A stretch of 64,000 nt of DNA from Pseudisothecium myosuroides (Eukaryota > Streptophyta > Bryopsida > Hypnales > Lembophyllaceae). The notes under the pieces are model-generated. The model made no database searches. It was not told the origin of the DNA and saw only the letters and a list, made by a program, of their open reading frames with translations. The stretch lies in contig OX637290.1 of assembly GCA_951799445.1 (NCBI GenBank), positions 33,040,987-33,104,986 on the forward strand, in the 5' to 3' direction. A program made the position numbers and the translations under genes. Of this stretch, positions 10,881-23,901 are shown in pieces; the stretch's first letter is position 1, and each line of letters opens with the position of its first letter.

Positions 10881-13800
10881 GTGGGAATACTCTTATAGAG
10901 AGGGAAAAAATGGGATCCTGAAATGGTTGTTTTGGGATTTTCTAGAAATAGTATTGGAAGGGAAAGAGAAGAGCTTTCGTAGAAGGTTCCTTGGAGATGG
11001 CCTAAAATTGGTCTTCAAAAGGAAGAACTCATGGGGTGAGAGTCCACTAGTATATCAAAAGGACAAGGGTGAATTGATCCCCTCATTGCCCCACAATTTA
11101 TCTCTCACAAAAACATTGAAATTTTTTATTTATAAAACATTATAAAATTTGGAAATTTTGAATTCATATTTGCAATTAGAAGCCTCGACTTAGTCAACAA
11201 AGGTTAAACAAAAATACAAAAAAATATGGCACAAAATAGGGGCAATTTCTTTAATTTACTCTTGGTTGAGGCAATGACGGGATTGATCCTCCTTGGCTTC
11301 TCAAGGTGAGGAGACCACTAAGAAGGAAGAGGTTGATTTTAGGTCAAAAAAATAAGACTCAAGGGATTGGAAATAGGAGCGGGAATGGATTGTCCTATCT
11401 TGTAGAAGGTATACATTTCAAACTTTCAAATGCATATTGCACAAATATGTATATATTAGCCATATCGTGGTTCATATGGTTTTATGGCACAAATAGAGAT
11501 TTCTACCTTACATGCAACAACCAAAGAAATTTCTCCCCGATTTAGAGAATGCTTATAAGCTTGAAGCACTTGATGTAGTCAAGCTTAGATTTTATTTACT
11601 CTCGAGGTCCTTTTCACCACATAGAATAAATGTAAAAACATGTCTCTTGTTCTATAGTAGTTATTTTTGTATTTCATGATTCTACCTAGCTAATTTGGGG
11701 TCTATAAATCCATATGAATTCAAATTTTCCAAATTTGATTGCCCGATAGTAAATAAGTTTCATTGTTTTATCCTACGGTGAAAAGATCACAAATTAAATG
11801 AATTTTAGCCCTCGCCTACCTAATATGAAGTGTTTTTAATATATTAGTGATAAATACAAAAAATGTTATTTCGTACATTGATTTTTTCCAACAATAAATA
11901 AGAAAAAATTAGAATCACTTACAAAATTAGTATTTTATTTTTTTGTGGAAATTAGTATTGTTCAATAATATTTTTAGCATGCAATAACTTGGTTATTTTA
12001 CAAAATAGTGTGACTTTGATAAATTAGTGGCATTTGTTCTAATAGGACAATTTATGTAACATGATGGGAGCTATTTAGTTCCCTGTTACATTCATGGACA
12101 TAATTGGATGAAACATGTGAATTATGGATAAAAACTCATCTATTCATCCAAACATTTATGTGTTCATCTACAAGAAAGCAATACCTTTTCTAAGATCTTG
12201 TAGCAATTCAACAATGTCATCCATTAAAAATTTAAAAAAATAATATATGATGCTTCTTAAAAGTTATAAAGTTTTTGAGCAAATTTTTTCTTAATGAAAA
12301 ATTGCTGCCGAAAACCGTTCAAAGATACTATCAATGTAGCATGATAGACATGCCAAGAAAAACAAGGAACATTTTTTGTAGATTGATTCGTTGTAAATGG
12401 AAAGTAAAAGTATACAATTCCTAGAATTTGCTTTTGAAAGCATTAAAAAAATTATATGCTCTCAAATGTTGTCTACAAATCAAATTTATTATGTTTACAA
12501 TTCACTTCTTTTAGATTGTTTTCTTTAGAGACACACTTTAGAAAAATAATTTTTGGTTTCCTAGCTAATTTCTATCATTTTAACATATAGAAGGACTTTA
12601 AAACTTTCCAACAAACACGTACAAAGAGTTGTGAAGTGTCATAGAAGAAGATTCTACTTGGTGATGATTTGATCTTAACCAACGTTGGATATTTATCTAG
12701 GAGTCATTGAAAGCAAGCCTGTTTGTAGGATCATAATAAAAATGTAAGGAAAAATCAAGAAAAAATAATAAATTTTACCTTAGTTGTAAATTCTATAAGA
12801 ATTGTCAAAAGGTTATGTTCCAAAAAACAAGTTCAATGAATCTAATACTTCATTGCTTTAAGGCTTTCTTGAGGGTTTTTTTTAATATTAAAATATTTCC
12901 AAAGAACCATCTTTTGTGTCTATTATCTTGGAATAATAAAAAATTATTTGAAAAGCTTTCAACACTCAAAGAAACATTTTGTATAAAGCCTTCAATCCAA
13001 ACCAAGGATAATTCAACAAAGAACCATGTATTTTGGTGGTTACAAGCCAACAAGACAAATAACATGTTAAGATCTGATGTAAGGTAGACGAAAATGTATT
13101 TATATTATTTAAATTGAGTTCAAATGAGAGGTTAAACAAATATTACCTTAAAATCTTCTTCTTACAATGCACATCATCTTCCCATGTATTACCAAAAGAT
13201 AGCCACCAATTCTAAATTGTTGTGTTTTACAATTCACTATTTTGGTTATTATTCTTGTCCATTTGCCATCCCAAAATAGGGATTGCCATTCCATAGTGGA
13301 TGATTTAAAACACTATGGATAGGAATATTCCTCTATAATATGAACTAGACAAACTTTGTTGTACTTGTAGAAAGTCTTTTCAATACAATAATATTTCATG
13401 TTGAATAATTTAATATTGTATAAATCTTCAAATCTGTAATATTTATAAAATGTAAGAATATGAATGACATAATATGGTATGAATGAAGATTTGCTATTTT
13501 GAATTGATTACAATGGCTAAATTGAGTACATTATGCGTAGTTGTAAGCTCTAATGTTTAGAGATTGCTATAATTCACAAGACACACCACATATTTGCACA
13601 ATACATAAGTAATATACCAATTACAAGCCACAACTGTACAATATCAACATGCACCAATGTCCGATAACTTGTGAAGGATTTTCTCAAAAAAATTTAGAAG
13701 ATTTGTATATGTTCAAAAGTTAAAGGTTATAAAGTTTTAAAATAATTGTGATAATGTTAATTTTATATATGTATCCATATGGGACATAGAACAAGATATA

Positions 13801-15844
13801 AAATATTTGACTAATTGGCAATTTTGTTTGCGTAGTTGTAACAAAATTCCTTCAAAAGTTGGATTATCATAAGAATTAATTTGAATTCAATCCCTAAAAT
13901 TTTCAATAAATCAAAAGGAGATCTTGATAAACTCTAATGGTTGACTTTAGCTCTTTTTGGGTGTATGTTTTTTGACTTCAAATATGATTTTTTGGATACA
14001 AATCCAAGATGGTAATATGTTTATCAATACAAGTTTAGGTTCATTTTTTATGAATTATTTCATTTTCAAGGCCAAATTGGTGGGTTTTTTTATCATTTTT
14101 CAATGGCATGTGTATAGTTGTTACGTGGTATTAGTTTTGAAAAGGATAGTTTTGGAGGGCAAAATGTAGATAAATGTTTTTTTTTGAAGTCCACATCTAC
14201 TTAATTTATATTTAAATTAAAAAAAATTCCTTCTCTTACTGCTTTATATTTCAAACTCCAACATTCAATTTTTTAGATTAAAGGTAACTTTTTAAGAAAA
14301 GTAAATTGGTGAGTAATTTGATGTTATTGAACAATTCTTAGAATTAGCTCATGGCAAGGCAAGACATGTACCTTTTCACAATTTGGATTCAAGTTCTAAT
14401 TTTGGGTACATTAGTTTTCATCTCAAGCATGTATATTATAATTTAAAAAAATAAAAAATAGATTATATCCTCAAATTTTCATTGAGTGAAGATTTTTGAT
14501 GGAAACAAATATAAAAATGGATATTTCAACCTCATGATATAAATTAAGTAGAAAACAATCCCATTTGAGTGACTAGAGACGGTTCATTGGGATGGAACAA
14601 ACAAACCATTCTACCCTTCAACAAATTCACCGTGCCAAGGCCATCTATAAGAGTTTGTCCCTCAGATTATACATAATGGGATTTCCAATTCAATAATTGG
14701 CATCTACCATTTGGATGTCATTCTAACGTCCAAATGATACCATGCTCATGTACAACACTACACTTAAAAGCATATGTAACTATTTCACAATTTTTGAAAT
14801 ATGTAGGAGGTACAATGTTGATCCAAATTGGAAGTAGTGTGTATCATTGAACCTGTCTTAAGAAGAATAAAAACTTTAGTTTCTACTATATACCTCAATT
14901 TGAGTACCTTCTTTGTCAAATCTACAAAAAGAAACCATATTGTGTCTATAATTGGGCTTTCCATACTTTGAGGGTTTAATAAATATGTGCATGGATTTGG
15001 TTCTACGGGATGTTACCTTGCTCTACTATGCAACTCTAATGAAAGTTTGATAGTTGTAACAACTATAAATTCTCTTAATGCAGTCATTTAATGTAATGCA
15101 CTGTGTCAAAAGACTAATGAGTGACATTCTTTCTAATATAAAAAATATAAGAGCTTGTCTTATATGAGTGTCACTCGAAAATCCTATTATAATCATGCTA
15201 GTAGTTGCGGTACAGCCTTGCTCTTTTTGTAGAGTTAAAGGGTTGACAAATTATTTTTTTGAAAGCAATCAATTCGGCTCCTAGGCTAGCTAGAGAGAGC
15301 TTGTAAGTAAATTATCATTTGGACAAGTGGAGGTTGCCTAAGTAAAACACCCCAAGAAATTGGCAATTTGGTAATAGGAAGACATATCATCCCACCGTCG
15401 ATCATCAACCTTCTGTAAGAAAAACAGAGGATTCTTGCAAGTGACAAATGCATTGAATGCAAATACATGTGTGGGGTCATTTCTTCAACTGCCTTTAGTA
15501 TACAAAAGTAGTATTGCAACTTTTTATGGCCTACATTCATTTTCTTTGAATTTCTAGTATGGAAAGAGAATACTTCCTATGTTTTATGCAATCATGGTTA
15601 TATAATAAAAACAAGATCTACCATAGATGCATCTTTACTTAACTATTTACAAAAGGTCTTATCTTCTTCTTGGTGCAACTATAAAGTTATAAGACATTTT
15701 GAACCTTATTTCACATTTATGTATGAACACTCATTATTAACATTGTCTAAATATCAACACTTAAAAGAAAGGTCAAGTATTTTCAAAGAAGGCATAGTAG
15801 TTACTTCAAATGGAAAGTAATTGGAAGAAGTCATTATATAAATC
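10881..15844. other. AT-rich intergenic DNA
   Basis: About 5 kb of AT-rich sequence without a recognised gene, RNA gene or complete transposon. The short open frames are what such composition yields by chance. Confidence 0.5.
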
Positions 15845-16166
15845 CACTACACTAAAAAGGGTATTTAGTGTTGGCAACACTATTTGCGAACCATGACACT
15901 AAATATCATTAAGCCTACTAAAGTAAGTAACATTAAATGTAATTTCTAACATTAAATATACTCTATGGTAAATCTGAAACCTTAAAATGTTTACATTTAG
16001 TGTTAGAACTTATTAAAGGAAGGTAGAAGGGAAGAGAAGGCGAAGGCGGCGCATTGAAGTTTAGCACTACACTAATCGTCCTAAAATTGACATTTAGTGT
16101 AGGGTCAAGTAGGGTGGTAATTACACTAAATGTAATCCAACACTAAATACCCTTTTTAGTGTAGTT
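15845..16166. mobile_element. CACTA-like MITE, 322 bp
   Basis: The left end is CACTACACTAAAAAGGG and the right end is its inverted copy. The perfect inverted repeat is 28 bp (15847-15874 and 16137-16164); only the outermost right base differs from CACTA/TAGTG symmetry. Several internal TAGTGT/ACACTA motifs in both orientations look like subterminal binding sites typical of CACTA elements. No clear 3-bp target duplication is seen. Non-coding. Confidence 0.7.
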
Positions 16167-16984
16167 TAATGCTCATTATAATCTTTTCAACATGTTATTG
16201 TGCTTAATTTCTATATAAGTAATCTTACTATTAATTATTGATGTTTTATTCAAATGAATCACATTACAAAAAATATAGGCCCTGTGGAGGGCAATTTCAG
16301 TTTCGGGACATGTGCAAATATAGTGAAAAAATAGTATTTTTTGAAATTTAAGAAAAAAATTATCGGAATTTTGATAGGGCACACCGGTTGACTACTCACC
16401 TTATTATACATATTCTTTGATGGCCAATTTGAGTTGATATTTTCTATAAATGCATATTTTCATGCAAGATAGCAGCCCAAACATGCCATGGAATTTTTAC
16501 TAATGAATAGAATATCATCTCATTTGTGTTGTTTAATTTGAATGAATTTATATTAAAAATTTGACTTTGTAGTAAAAATACATGGAGAAATAAAGTTTGA
16601 ATTATGTTGATTAGTTAAGCTACATGACAAGGAAAAAAAAAATTTGAATCCACATTACAAAAATTACAACAAATATCCACCATCACAAGAATTTTTCCAC
16701 CATCATTATAAAGTTAATAAAATAAATTTGCCTTATTTTGCGGATAGGTACAAAGTTATTCTAATTTTTAATGATATAGTTAAAATTTAATTAACCTTGA
16801 ATTTTGTATGATCCTAGATATTGAACCATGATTAGATGCTACCAAACCTGACTTGTAGGGTTGAATATCTAATTAAAGTTGGGAAATCAAATTTGATAGA
16901 TGCTAAAATAGAACTGTTTCTCCACATAAAATCGATAATTTTTCAATATGTATTTAAGAAAGAATAATTTTCGTAAAATTCCGG
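16167..16984. other. AT-rich intergenic DNA
   Basis: Nothing recognisable. Confidence 0.5.
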
Positions 16985-18263
16985 CATCTTTTTCCAGAAT
17001 TATTTTTTGCTGACCCTGATAGCCGGGTATGATACTGACCGCACTAGCAAAATAAAAAACCTCCTGAGGGCGGGCATCGCACGGTCACGATGAATCTGAA
17101 CCTCACAATCGCATGAGCTGTCCGATTTGAGAAAAATCTACGGTGGCCGCCCGAGGCCTGGGCGGGGCGTCCCCGGCCGCCCGATGGTCCGTCGCCTCCC
17201 GTCGGTATCGTCCACATTCCGTCGACGTCCGTCGCGTTTGGCGTCCCCGAGGCCGACGAGGCTGGGCTTTGGCCCTCTTGTGCTTCTGCAACAGCCTTCG
17301 TCTTCTTCACCGTGTGCGCACGGGTGACAGACACCCGATTGCGGAGAACGCAACCAGCGATTCCGTCATTCCTTAACCGCAACCGAATCCCAGGGGTCGA
17401 CCTGCCAGATTTTCTCGTCGCTCTTTCCGCCTAGGAATTCGGCCACTAACTCTCGGTGCACTTGTTACAGAAAACCTTGAAACGAGGAGGAGGTCTTAAG
17501 TCTCGTATGCGCAGGATGTGGTAAATGGTTTTCTGCTTTTTAGAATTGAAGAAGAGGTCGGTGTGGATGGTGGCAGGTAGCAGAGAGAGGTGATCTTTGA
17601 TGAGTTGTCATTACCGGCATGTATTTTATTTTCTTAAAGGTTTTTGTAGTTCGATGAGTTTCGGGTGCGGAAGCGATAAGTTGAGGAGGTCAGGGAGTTG
17701 TTTCGTATTCTTGTGAAACAGGGAGAAGATAGAGTATTACTGCGCAGGGTTTTTAATTTATTCTTGGGTGGTGGTAGTCGAATCGTAGATTGAGCTTTGG
17801 CAGGGTGTTGAAGTTCTTTGGTGCTGGGCTTCGTGGACGTGCTTCTTAGAATCTTGTGGCGAATCCTGGCTTTTTGTGTGGAGAGTTAGGGAGAGAGAGA
17901 GAGGGAGTGAGGTGTGTGAAAAAGCTCGGAGAAAAGCAGATGAAGGTGAGAGTACCGAGGGAAGAGCGACGAGGAAATGAGAACGCTGGAAGGTGTCGGA
18001 TTGCGGGGGATAACGACCCATGAATGCACTGGAAAAGAGTGGAGGAACTTAAGTGTTAGAATGATGTGGTTTTCTACATTTTCTCGAGGGTGCGATTCTG
18101 GCTCGTGAAAATGTTGCTACTGCTCTTAGGATCAGAGGTTTTGTTATTACCCCGAACTGCAGGGGTTGTACAGAACTACTTCCAGTGGTAAAGGACCGCA
18201 AGTTCCAACCTAGTTATTTTCCGGGCTTTGTACTCTACAAAGAAGATAACGCTACTCGGTTTG
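16985..18263 (+). promoter_or_regulatory. GC island and upstream region of the DUF3755 gene
   Basis: A sharp GC-rich block at about 17040-17470 is followed by mixed sequence with a GA-rich run near 17888. An in-frame TAA at 18189 precedes the first ATG at 18264. This probably contains promoter and 5' UTR. Overlapping open frames on both strands in the GC block (for example 17044-17382, minus) are expected from composition, and none matches a family I know. No TATA box could be fixed with confidence. Confidence 0.4.
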
Positions 18264-20879
18264 ATGGCACAATCGGCTATGGCGGGATCTGGTCCGAATG
18301 CGCATGCGAAAGCTAATAGTAATTCCGCTGTCAAGGCGCAGTTACAAAGCACCAACCAGAATGCAGGGAATGGGAACGGGAATGGGTCTCCGAGGTATTC
18401 TGCTCCAACGGAAGTAGCATCAGTAGCTCCGACGACGACGAATGGCGCCGTCGTCTCCAACGCAAATGGAACACCTGCCACTAATGGCAACGGCGAAAAT
18501 GCGGTGAGCTTGAAACACGACTCTGGCTTGGCTACTGAGTGGAGCGCAGAGGAGCAATCTCTCCTCGAAGAAGCTCTCAACAAGTAAATCCACTTTCTCT
18601 CTCTCTCTCTCTCACTCTCTTGCAGAGCAAAATCCAGCCCCCCCTCCCCCTCCTCTTCCTCTTTCCATTCCTCGCCATGCATTGAGCTCGCTGCAATCGG
18701 AGAGTTTTGAAAGGGCGATAAGCTTGCTTCGATCTCGGCGGTGGAAGTGAGTCGGTGTTAAACTCTTTCTAGTTTCTCTCGTGAATTGCGACCTCTCGTT
18801 TGTTTTTTACGGTGGCACGGCTTTCGTCGATTAGTTTCCTTTTCTTCTGTCTTCCTCCTCTCTGTTGTTAAAGATAAGTTTGCAGCTCGTGTGCATTTGA
18901 AAGTCACCACTCGGAGTGCGAGTGGTCCAGTTTCTAGTTCGATGCCATTGGTGTTATCAACCACGGGATTTCGCTGGACCGGCTGCTTGCGACTCTAGTC
19001 ACATCTGTTGTCATTCTAAAGATTGCCTTATTGTCGAAGGATTGGTTCTCGCTCTGTTCAGTTGTGCATACGTCACGTTATATTTTTTTATCCGAGCGTA
19101 CAAGCCAAGTTAAATGAAATAGTTAGATTGGTTCCAAAATGCAAATTTCATAGTCTTTTGAACCAAGCACTAGAAATTGCTGACGGTCCCTGCTTAGTAT
19201 GCAGCAAGCGGATTCAGTAAGTAGGATATGAGATGAATTGACAACAGCACATGATTACAGTTAAGGTGCACGTACCATCTCATTTTGCTGATTAGCAGAA
19301 GCAATTCTTAGAAGATTTTCATCTCTTGGTCATTCAGTACACGGTAGAGTTGGTTCAATCGTACTTTAGTGTTGTTCTGGAGATTGTGAGAGGTGGTCAG
19401 TGAATATCTCATACTTAACGATCTCAAATGATAGTGGAAGTGAACCTGCGAACGACCAATGTGAGATAGTTTTAATCGGCCTTGTTTCTTTTTTTCCTGT
19501 TTGGCAGGCATGTGGGTCAGACAAATAGCCTTGTCAAGTATATTAAAATTGCAGCTCAACTCAATGAAAAGACCGTGCGAGACGTTGCACTGCGCGTTCG
19601 ATGGATGACTGTGAGTGTTTCTTCACTCCCTTTAAATTACTTGCACACCTTTCACACTTTGGTTGTGCAGCTCAGAAAGCTGTGCCTGTGACCCTTTCTT
19701 ATTTCTACTAGTCTCGCTCTCTGAAACGACAAGCTTCATCAAAGCTTATGAAAGTTGCTATACACGGTAATGATCAGAAGAAGGAGAATGGGAAGAGACG
19801 AAAAGACGAGGCGCAGAATGCAACCAAGAAGACCAAGGACAAAAAGGTATTGATCCTGTTGTACTTTTTCGATGTAATATCTTATCAATGACTTGTGTGC
19901 TTCATTTCTGTAGAAGATTTCCCAAATGATCATTGAAGAACAGATATGTAAAGGAGGTGGGCATGCTTTGATTCTAACGGAGTTACTGTCTCATTGGTGA
20001 CAGGACAAAGCAGAGACAACATCAAAGCCAATGCCTAATAGCAACATCGTTCCTAGGACGCCGATGCCATTGTATTCGACTCCTCCGGCCATCGACAATG
20101 ACGACGGGATCTCTAATGACGGTGAGTGCTCGACTTCTACTTCTTTGTTGCGACTATTTCCATGTTGCTTGGTACTTTGTAGAAGTTATTCTCTGAAAGT
20201 TCTGTTACTATCCGATCTGAGTATAGAGTTGACAATGGAAGTGTATTTTAAATGTTGATCGCTCCGAAGTTGTGTTCTAACGTCTCTAGTGTGTTTTGCA
20301 GCAATTGGAGGTACGAGTGGGCAATTGCTACAGGAGAACGTTCAAGTTATTGCCCAGATTCGCTCCAACCTTGCTTCTATGAAGGTACGTCACATGAATC
20401 TTGGCCCTTGTTAGTATCCCTTCCGACTTGGTCTCTGGTTTTTAGTCAGAAAAACACAGAGATAACTTACATTTACGTTTTTGAAATGCGTGGGCATCCA
20501 TGCTCGGCTTTTCTATTTAATTAATATTTTCCTGATATCGCAAATCTTTATTGACATTATTCTTTATTGCGTTGACAGATGCAGGAAAACACTGATCTGC
20601 TGGTTCGGTTCAGGGACAACATTTATGCAATTTTGAATGGGTGAACATTTTTTACTTCTACCAGTTCGTCCAGTCAATTAAGAGAAAGATTATTTGAAGT
20701 TGCAAGTGAGAAATATGCTCTTGAAGCTCTCTGACTCAATTGACCGGTGATTTGGATGAAGGATGACCAACATGCCAGGCATAATGAGTCAAATGCCACC
20801 ATTGCCAGTGAAGCTGAATACGGAGTTGGCAGACAGCATTCTGCCCAAGTCGTCGACCCCCCTTCTACTCCAATCGTAG
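18264..20879 (+). CDS. SANT/Myb-like nuclear protein of the plant DUF3755 family
   Basis: Seven exons join in frame with GT-AG introns: 18264-18583, 19508-19610, 19712-19846, 20004-20121, 20302-20384, 20579-20640 and 20762-20879, giving 312 residues. The start is the first ATG after an in-frame TAA at 18189. Residues 1-85 are low-complexity (N, G, A, T rich). WSAEEQSLLEEALNK begins a SANT/Myb-like helix set at about residue 93, continuing as YIKIAAQLNEKTVRDVALR across exon 2. A Lys/Arg-rich segment in exon 3 is a likely nuclear signal. Exons 5-7 carry the family's conserved C-terminal half: GQLLQENVQVIAQIRSNL, then DLLVRFRDNIYAILN, then MPGIMSQMPPLPV. This matches the plant family annotated as Homeodomain-like/DUF3755. 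Members are thought to be nuclear and DNA- or chromatin-associated, but no molecular role is settled. The segment between SANT helices (HVGQTNSLVK) is diverged from the usual KY..EPS-type linker. Gene identity is solid; function is not known. Confidence 0.87.
18592..18630. repeat. (CT)n microsatellite in intron 1
   Basis: About ten tandem CT dinucleotides followed by a pyrimidine-rich stretch, just after the first 5' splice site of the DUF3755 gene. Pyrimidine runs like this are common in plant 5' introns and leaders. Confidence 0.85.
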
Positions 20880-21725
20880 GCATGCTACAAGGTACTTGCC
20901 CATGCGCTACTCGTTTTGTACATTACCTTTTTGGGTAGCTTGTCTGGCTTGTACAGCCTTGAACTCACAAATTACGGAAGGTTTCCTCTCTTTTTAATTT
21001 CGCTGGAGATGTGGGGTCAGCAACCTTGACGAATGTTATTTCAATCATGAGGTCTAGTATTGCTCTTTGGTAGAGAGCCCTTTGTTGAATATTGAAACCA
21101 GGTAGTCGCGTCAGGTTCGATTTAGCTGCGGGAGTCAGACCTAGGGAAGGAGGGTTTCAGGTCCATGCAATAATCAGTGTAGAGAAGGAGAGATGAGGCT
21201 AGTTCAAGGGTTCTAGTTACAGGATCGGCATCCAGTCAGGTTGAGGCTGCTGCTGTGCCAGTGAAGAATGATAGGTAACCCATTATGCATATGGGAGGGT
21301 GGTGAAATCGTGAATGCTCTTATACTGGTACTGCTAACTCCATTTTTGTTGTTGTAGTTGCTCTCGAATCAATAAAATTCACTTGTAACATCATACAATG
21401 GTCAAAGTCTAGATTTGAATTAGGTGTGAAGACTTAAATTGCATTACATTATTCATCAGTGTTCGGGGGTTCTCTTTTGCATTCCCTGCAACAACCGTTG
21501 GCTATATCCTTGAGTTCTGACAAAAGGAAAATGACAAAAGCTCCACCCAGACATGCAGGGGAGCCTTATAATACTGTAACTCCATCACTGGGACCCTGGG
21601 GAAGAGAATCCAAGTGGCTAACAACTAAATGTTATGTGAAGTTTGACAATGTGGGTTATTTCAGGGTTATCAACCCTGAAAAGACAGGCCCATGATCATG
21701 GATTTTAGGCCTCCCATTTTGCACT
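20880..21725 (+). other. 3' flank of the DUF3755 gene
   Basis: Less AT-rich than the surrounding intergenic DNA for about 500 bp after the stop codon. AATAAA at 21371-21376 is a plausible polyadenylation signal. The open frame at 21459-21695 has no support as a gene. Confidence 0.4.
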
Positions 21726-21879
21726 AAGTATGAATGAAATTTTTTATTTTATTTTTTCAGAGATGAAATCTCATGTTTTCTATGAGTCATAAAAATTTCA
21801 TTTTTTTGGTGAAAACTCGAAATTACTATTTCCTATTCCTATTACTTTAAGGAAAAAGAGGAGAAAATTTATATCAAAT

Positions 21880-22139
21880 AGAGTTATTCGTAAAGTCCCC
21901 CCAGTTTGGAGGGGACTTTTTCCGACAAATTTCCTCCAATGGATGACCCCGCAGGTGACCACAACCCCGCAGGTGACCACTAAATCACAGGCAAAGTCCG
22001 GACCAAACTTCTTTTTGGTCGATTTGGGTGCTTAAGAAAGTTTGATACCCACTTTTGTATCGACTTTTTGCCCAAAACCTGCTTTTTCACAAAACTGCGG
22101 GTTTTAAACCCCAATTTTGGGTACTTTACGAATAACTCT
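21880..22139. mobile_element. 260-bp MITE with 17-bp perfect terminal inverted repeats
   Basis: AGAGTTATTCGTAAAGT at 21880-21896 is matched exactly in inverse at 22123-22139. AAT flanks both sides (21877-21879 and 22140-22142) as a possible 3-bp target duplication. The inside is non-coding and holds two copies of an 18-bp unit (CCCCGCAGGTGACCAC core) near 21946-21980. It lies directly beside a Stowaway end at 22457, so it may be nested in that element. Confidence 0.65.
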
Positions 22140-22207
22140 AATATACCACACATTTTGGTTGGACAAAGTGTTCAACTTGTTTCTTAGTGTTTTGAGGAAG
22201 TTGTTAT

Positions 22208-22413
22208 CCATTCTCTAAATCTTCAAGAACAAAAATGATCCTTTTTTGAAAGTTATGAGCCGTACGATAAAACAGTCATAAGGTAGAAATGCTTTGTCCA
22301 AGTGAAAGATCCATTCTCTAAATCTTCAAGAACAAAAATGATCCTTTTTTAAAAGTTATGAGCCGTATGATAAAAACGGTCATAAGGTAGAAATGCTTTG
22401 TCCAAGTGAAAGA
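22208..22413. repeat. Tandem duplication, two copies of about 103 bp
   Basis: The segment starting CCATTCTCTAAATCTTCAAG at 22208 recurs at 22311 with only a few differences. It includes the shared GTTATGAGCCGTA stretch and the end AAGTGAAAGATCC. Confidence 0.85.
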
Positions 22414-22435
22414 TCCGCTATATGTCCAACCAAAA

Positions 22436-22457
22436 AATCATTTTGGGATAGAGGGAG
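22436..22457. mobile_element. Stowaway-type right terminus (left end not found)
   Basis: TCATTTTGGGATAGAGGGAG followed by TA is the inverse of the Stowaway consensus CTCCCTCYRTCCCAAAATGA. The matching left end was not located between 21.7 and 22.4 kb. It may have been lost or displaced by the adjacent MITE. Confidence 0.5.
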
Positions 22458-23203
22458 TATATATTATAGTCTATAACATGATATAAACCAAAGTTATCAT
22501 GTCATTATAGAATTATAAAATCAACAAACTATGATTTTAGGTCCAAAGTTCAAATTGCAATAATATATTGAATTTTCTAAGCTTTCTAAATTTTCAAATT
22601 TTGCCTACTGGAGTAAAAACTACACTAGATAAACTTCATTTCATTTGTTGGACACAAATTCAAAATATATCATTTTTATAGCTAAAATTCACATCAAAAA
22701 TATAAAGCAAAAAACAATTACACTAAAAGGATGATATGTGGATTAAGCATCTTCTTCTTTCTTGAAAATCAATAATACAATAGTGAGGGAATGTTCAATA
22801 CTAATACACTTGAAATGCTGTCAAACAACTCTCCTCCAAATTGGATAAAAAGTTATTTTTTTCCATTCTATAGCCCTTCTTGAAATCATGCCAAGTATAC
22901 AAAATGTTCTCAATATTGTTTCAAGGTTAAAGTTGAAGTCTTTTTTTATGGAAAACTTAATTTGAAGAAGAACAAAAATGAAAAATCTAATGCTAAAGAA
23001 TTAAAAATGATATAATCCTTGGAATTACAAACGATAGAGGGAGAAAAAACATTCTATACAATTGTAATTTTTCTTTCTAAAGGCCATTGCAAATCATGCC
23101 TAGGAAAGGAAAATCATGCAAATGACATGGCACTTTTTGCCTTTTAGCTTGTTTCAAATGGGCATATTTTGTTTCTCCAAAGTTCAAATCTAGATATTAT
23201 AAT
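22458..23203. other. AT-rich intergenic DNA
   Basis: Nothing recognisable beyond AT-rich composition. Confidence 0.5.
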
Positions 23204-23901
23204 AGGGTGATTGCAAGAAACACTTGTCCTTTTTTTGTCTCCTTGGCCTTGAATAAGTGCTTTTTTACTCATAACTTTTGTATCGTATGTCAGTTTCACA
23301 TGAAATTTGACATGAAGGTACATATAGTATTTTTAGACATTGAATATTTTTTCATAGTAAAATTAGTTTACTAGTTATAAAAACATCCTAATTGAATGTC
23401 TACCTTTGCCATTTTGAGGGGTTTTAGTACTATTTTTGATCCGAGATTGGAGTATAAGGACTTCTTCTATAGTTACATAATCCAAGAAAGAAATTTTGTA
23501 AAAATATTAAATTGTCTACCTTTTGCATGTGCTCAAAGTGCACTCCCTTTGCACAAATGCAGAGAAAGCAATTTTCTTTTAATGATGAAAATGGTTGAGA
23601 AGGAGCACCTATAAATTAGGAAAAATGCCCAATTTTTATTTTTTTTATTTATATTTATTTTGATATCTTCTAAAAATCAAACATCAATGTCTTCGTTTTT
23701 TTGCTACTTTCTAATGTCTTGTTTTGTGCATAACTTTTAGAGATACAATTTTCTAGGTCTGAATTTTAGAGAAATACTATTTTAAGTTGTTTACAAATTA
23801 TCCATATTCTTTTTATTTTCATAAAATTATTCTAAAAAGCCACAATACTCATTGAAATAGGCCAGTGTGGAACAAAAACAATAGATATTTCTTGCAACAG
23901 T
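23204..23901. mobile_element. Second, diverged member of the TGCAAGAAA-terminus family
   Basis: The left end GGGTGATTGCAAGAAACAC and the right end TTTCTTGCAACAGTC are inverted and imperfect. Inner segments match the element at 7473-8210, for example GTGGAACAAAAAC shortly before the right end in both. Boundaries are approximate. Confidence 0.5.

Noticed and set aside
21113..21140. Possible tRNA T-arm (GGTTCGA) after the DUF3755 gene
   Set aside because: No cloverleaf with acceptor, D and anticodon arms could be drawn around it.
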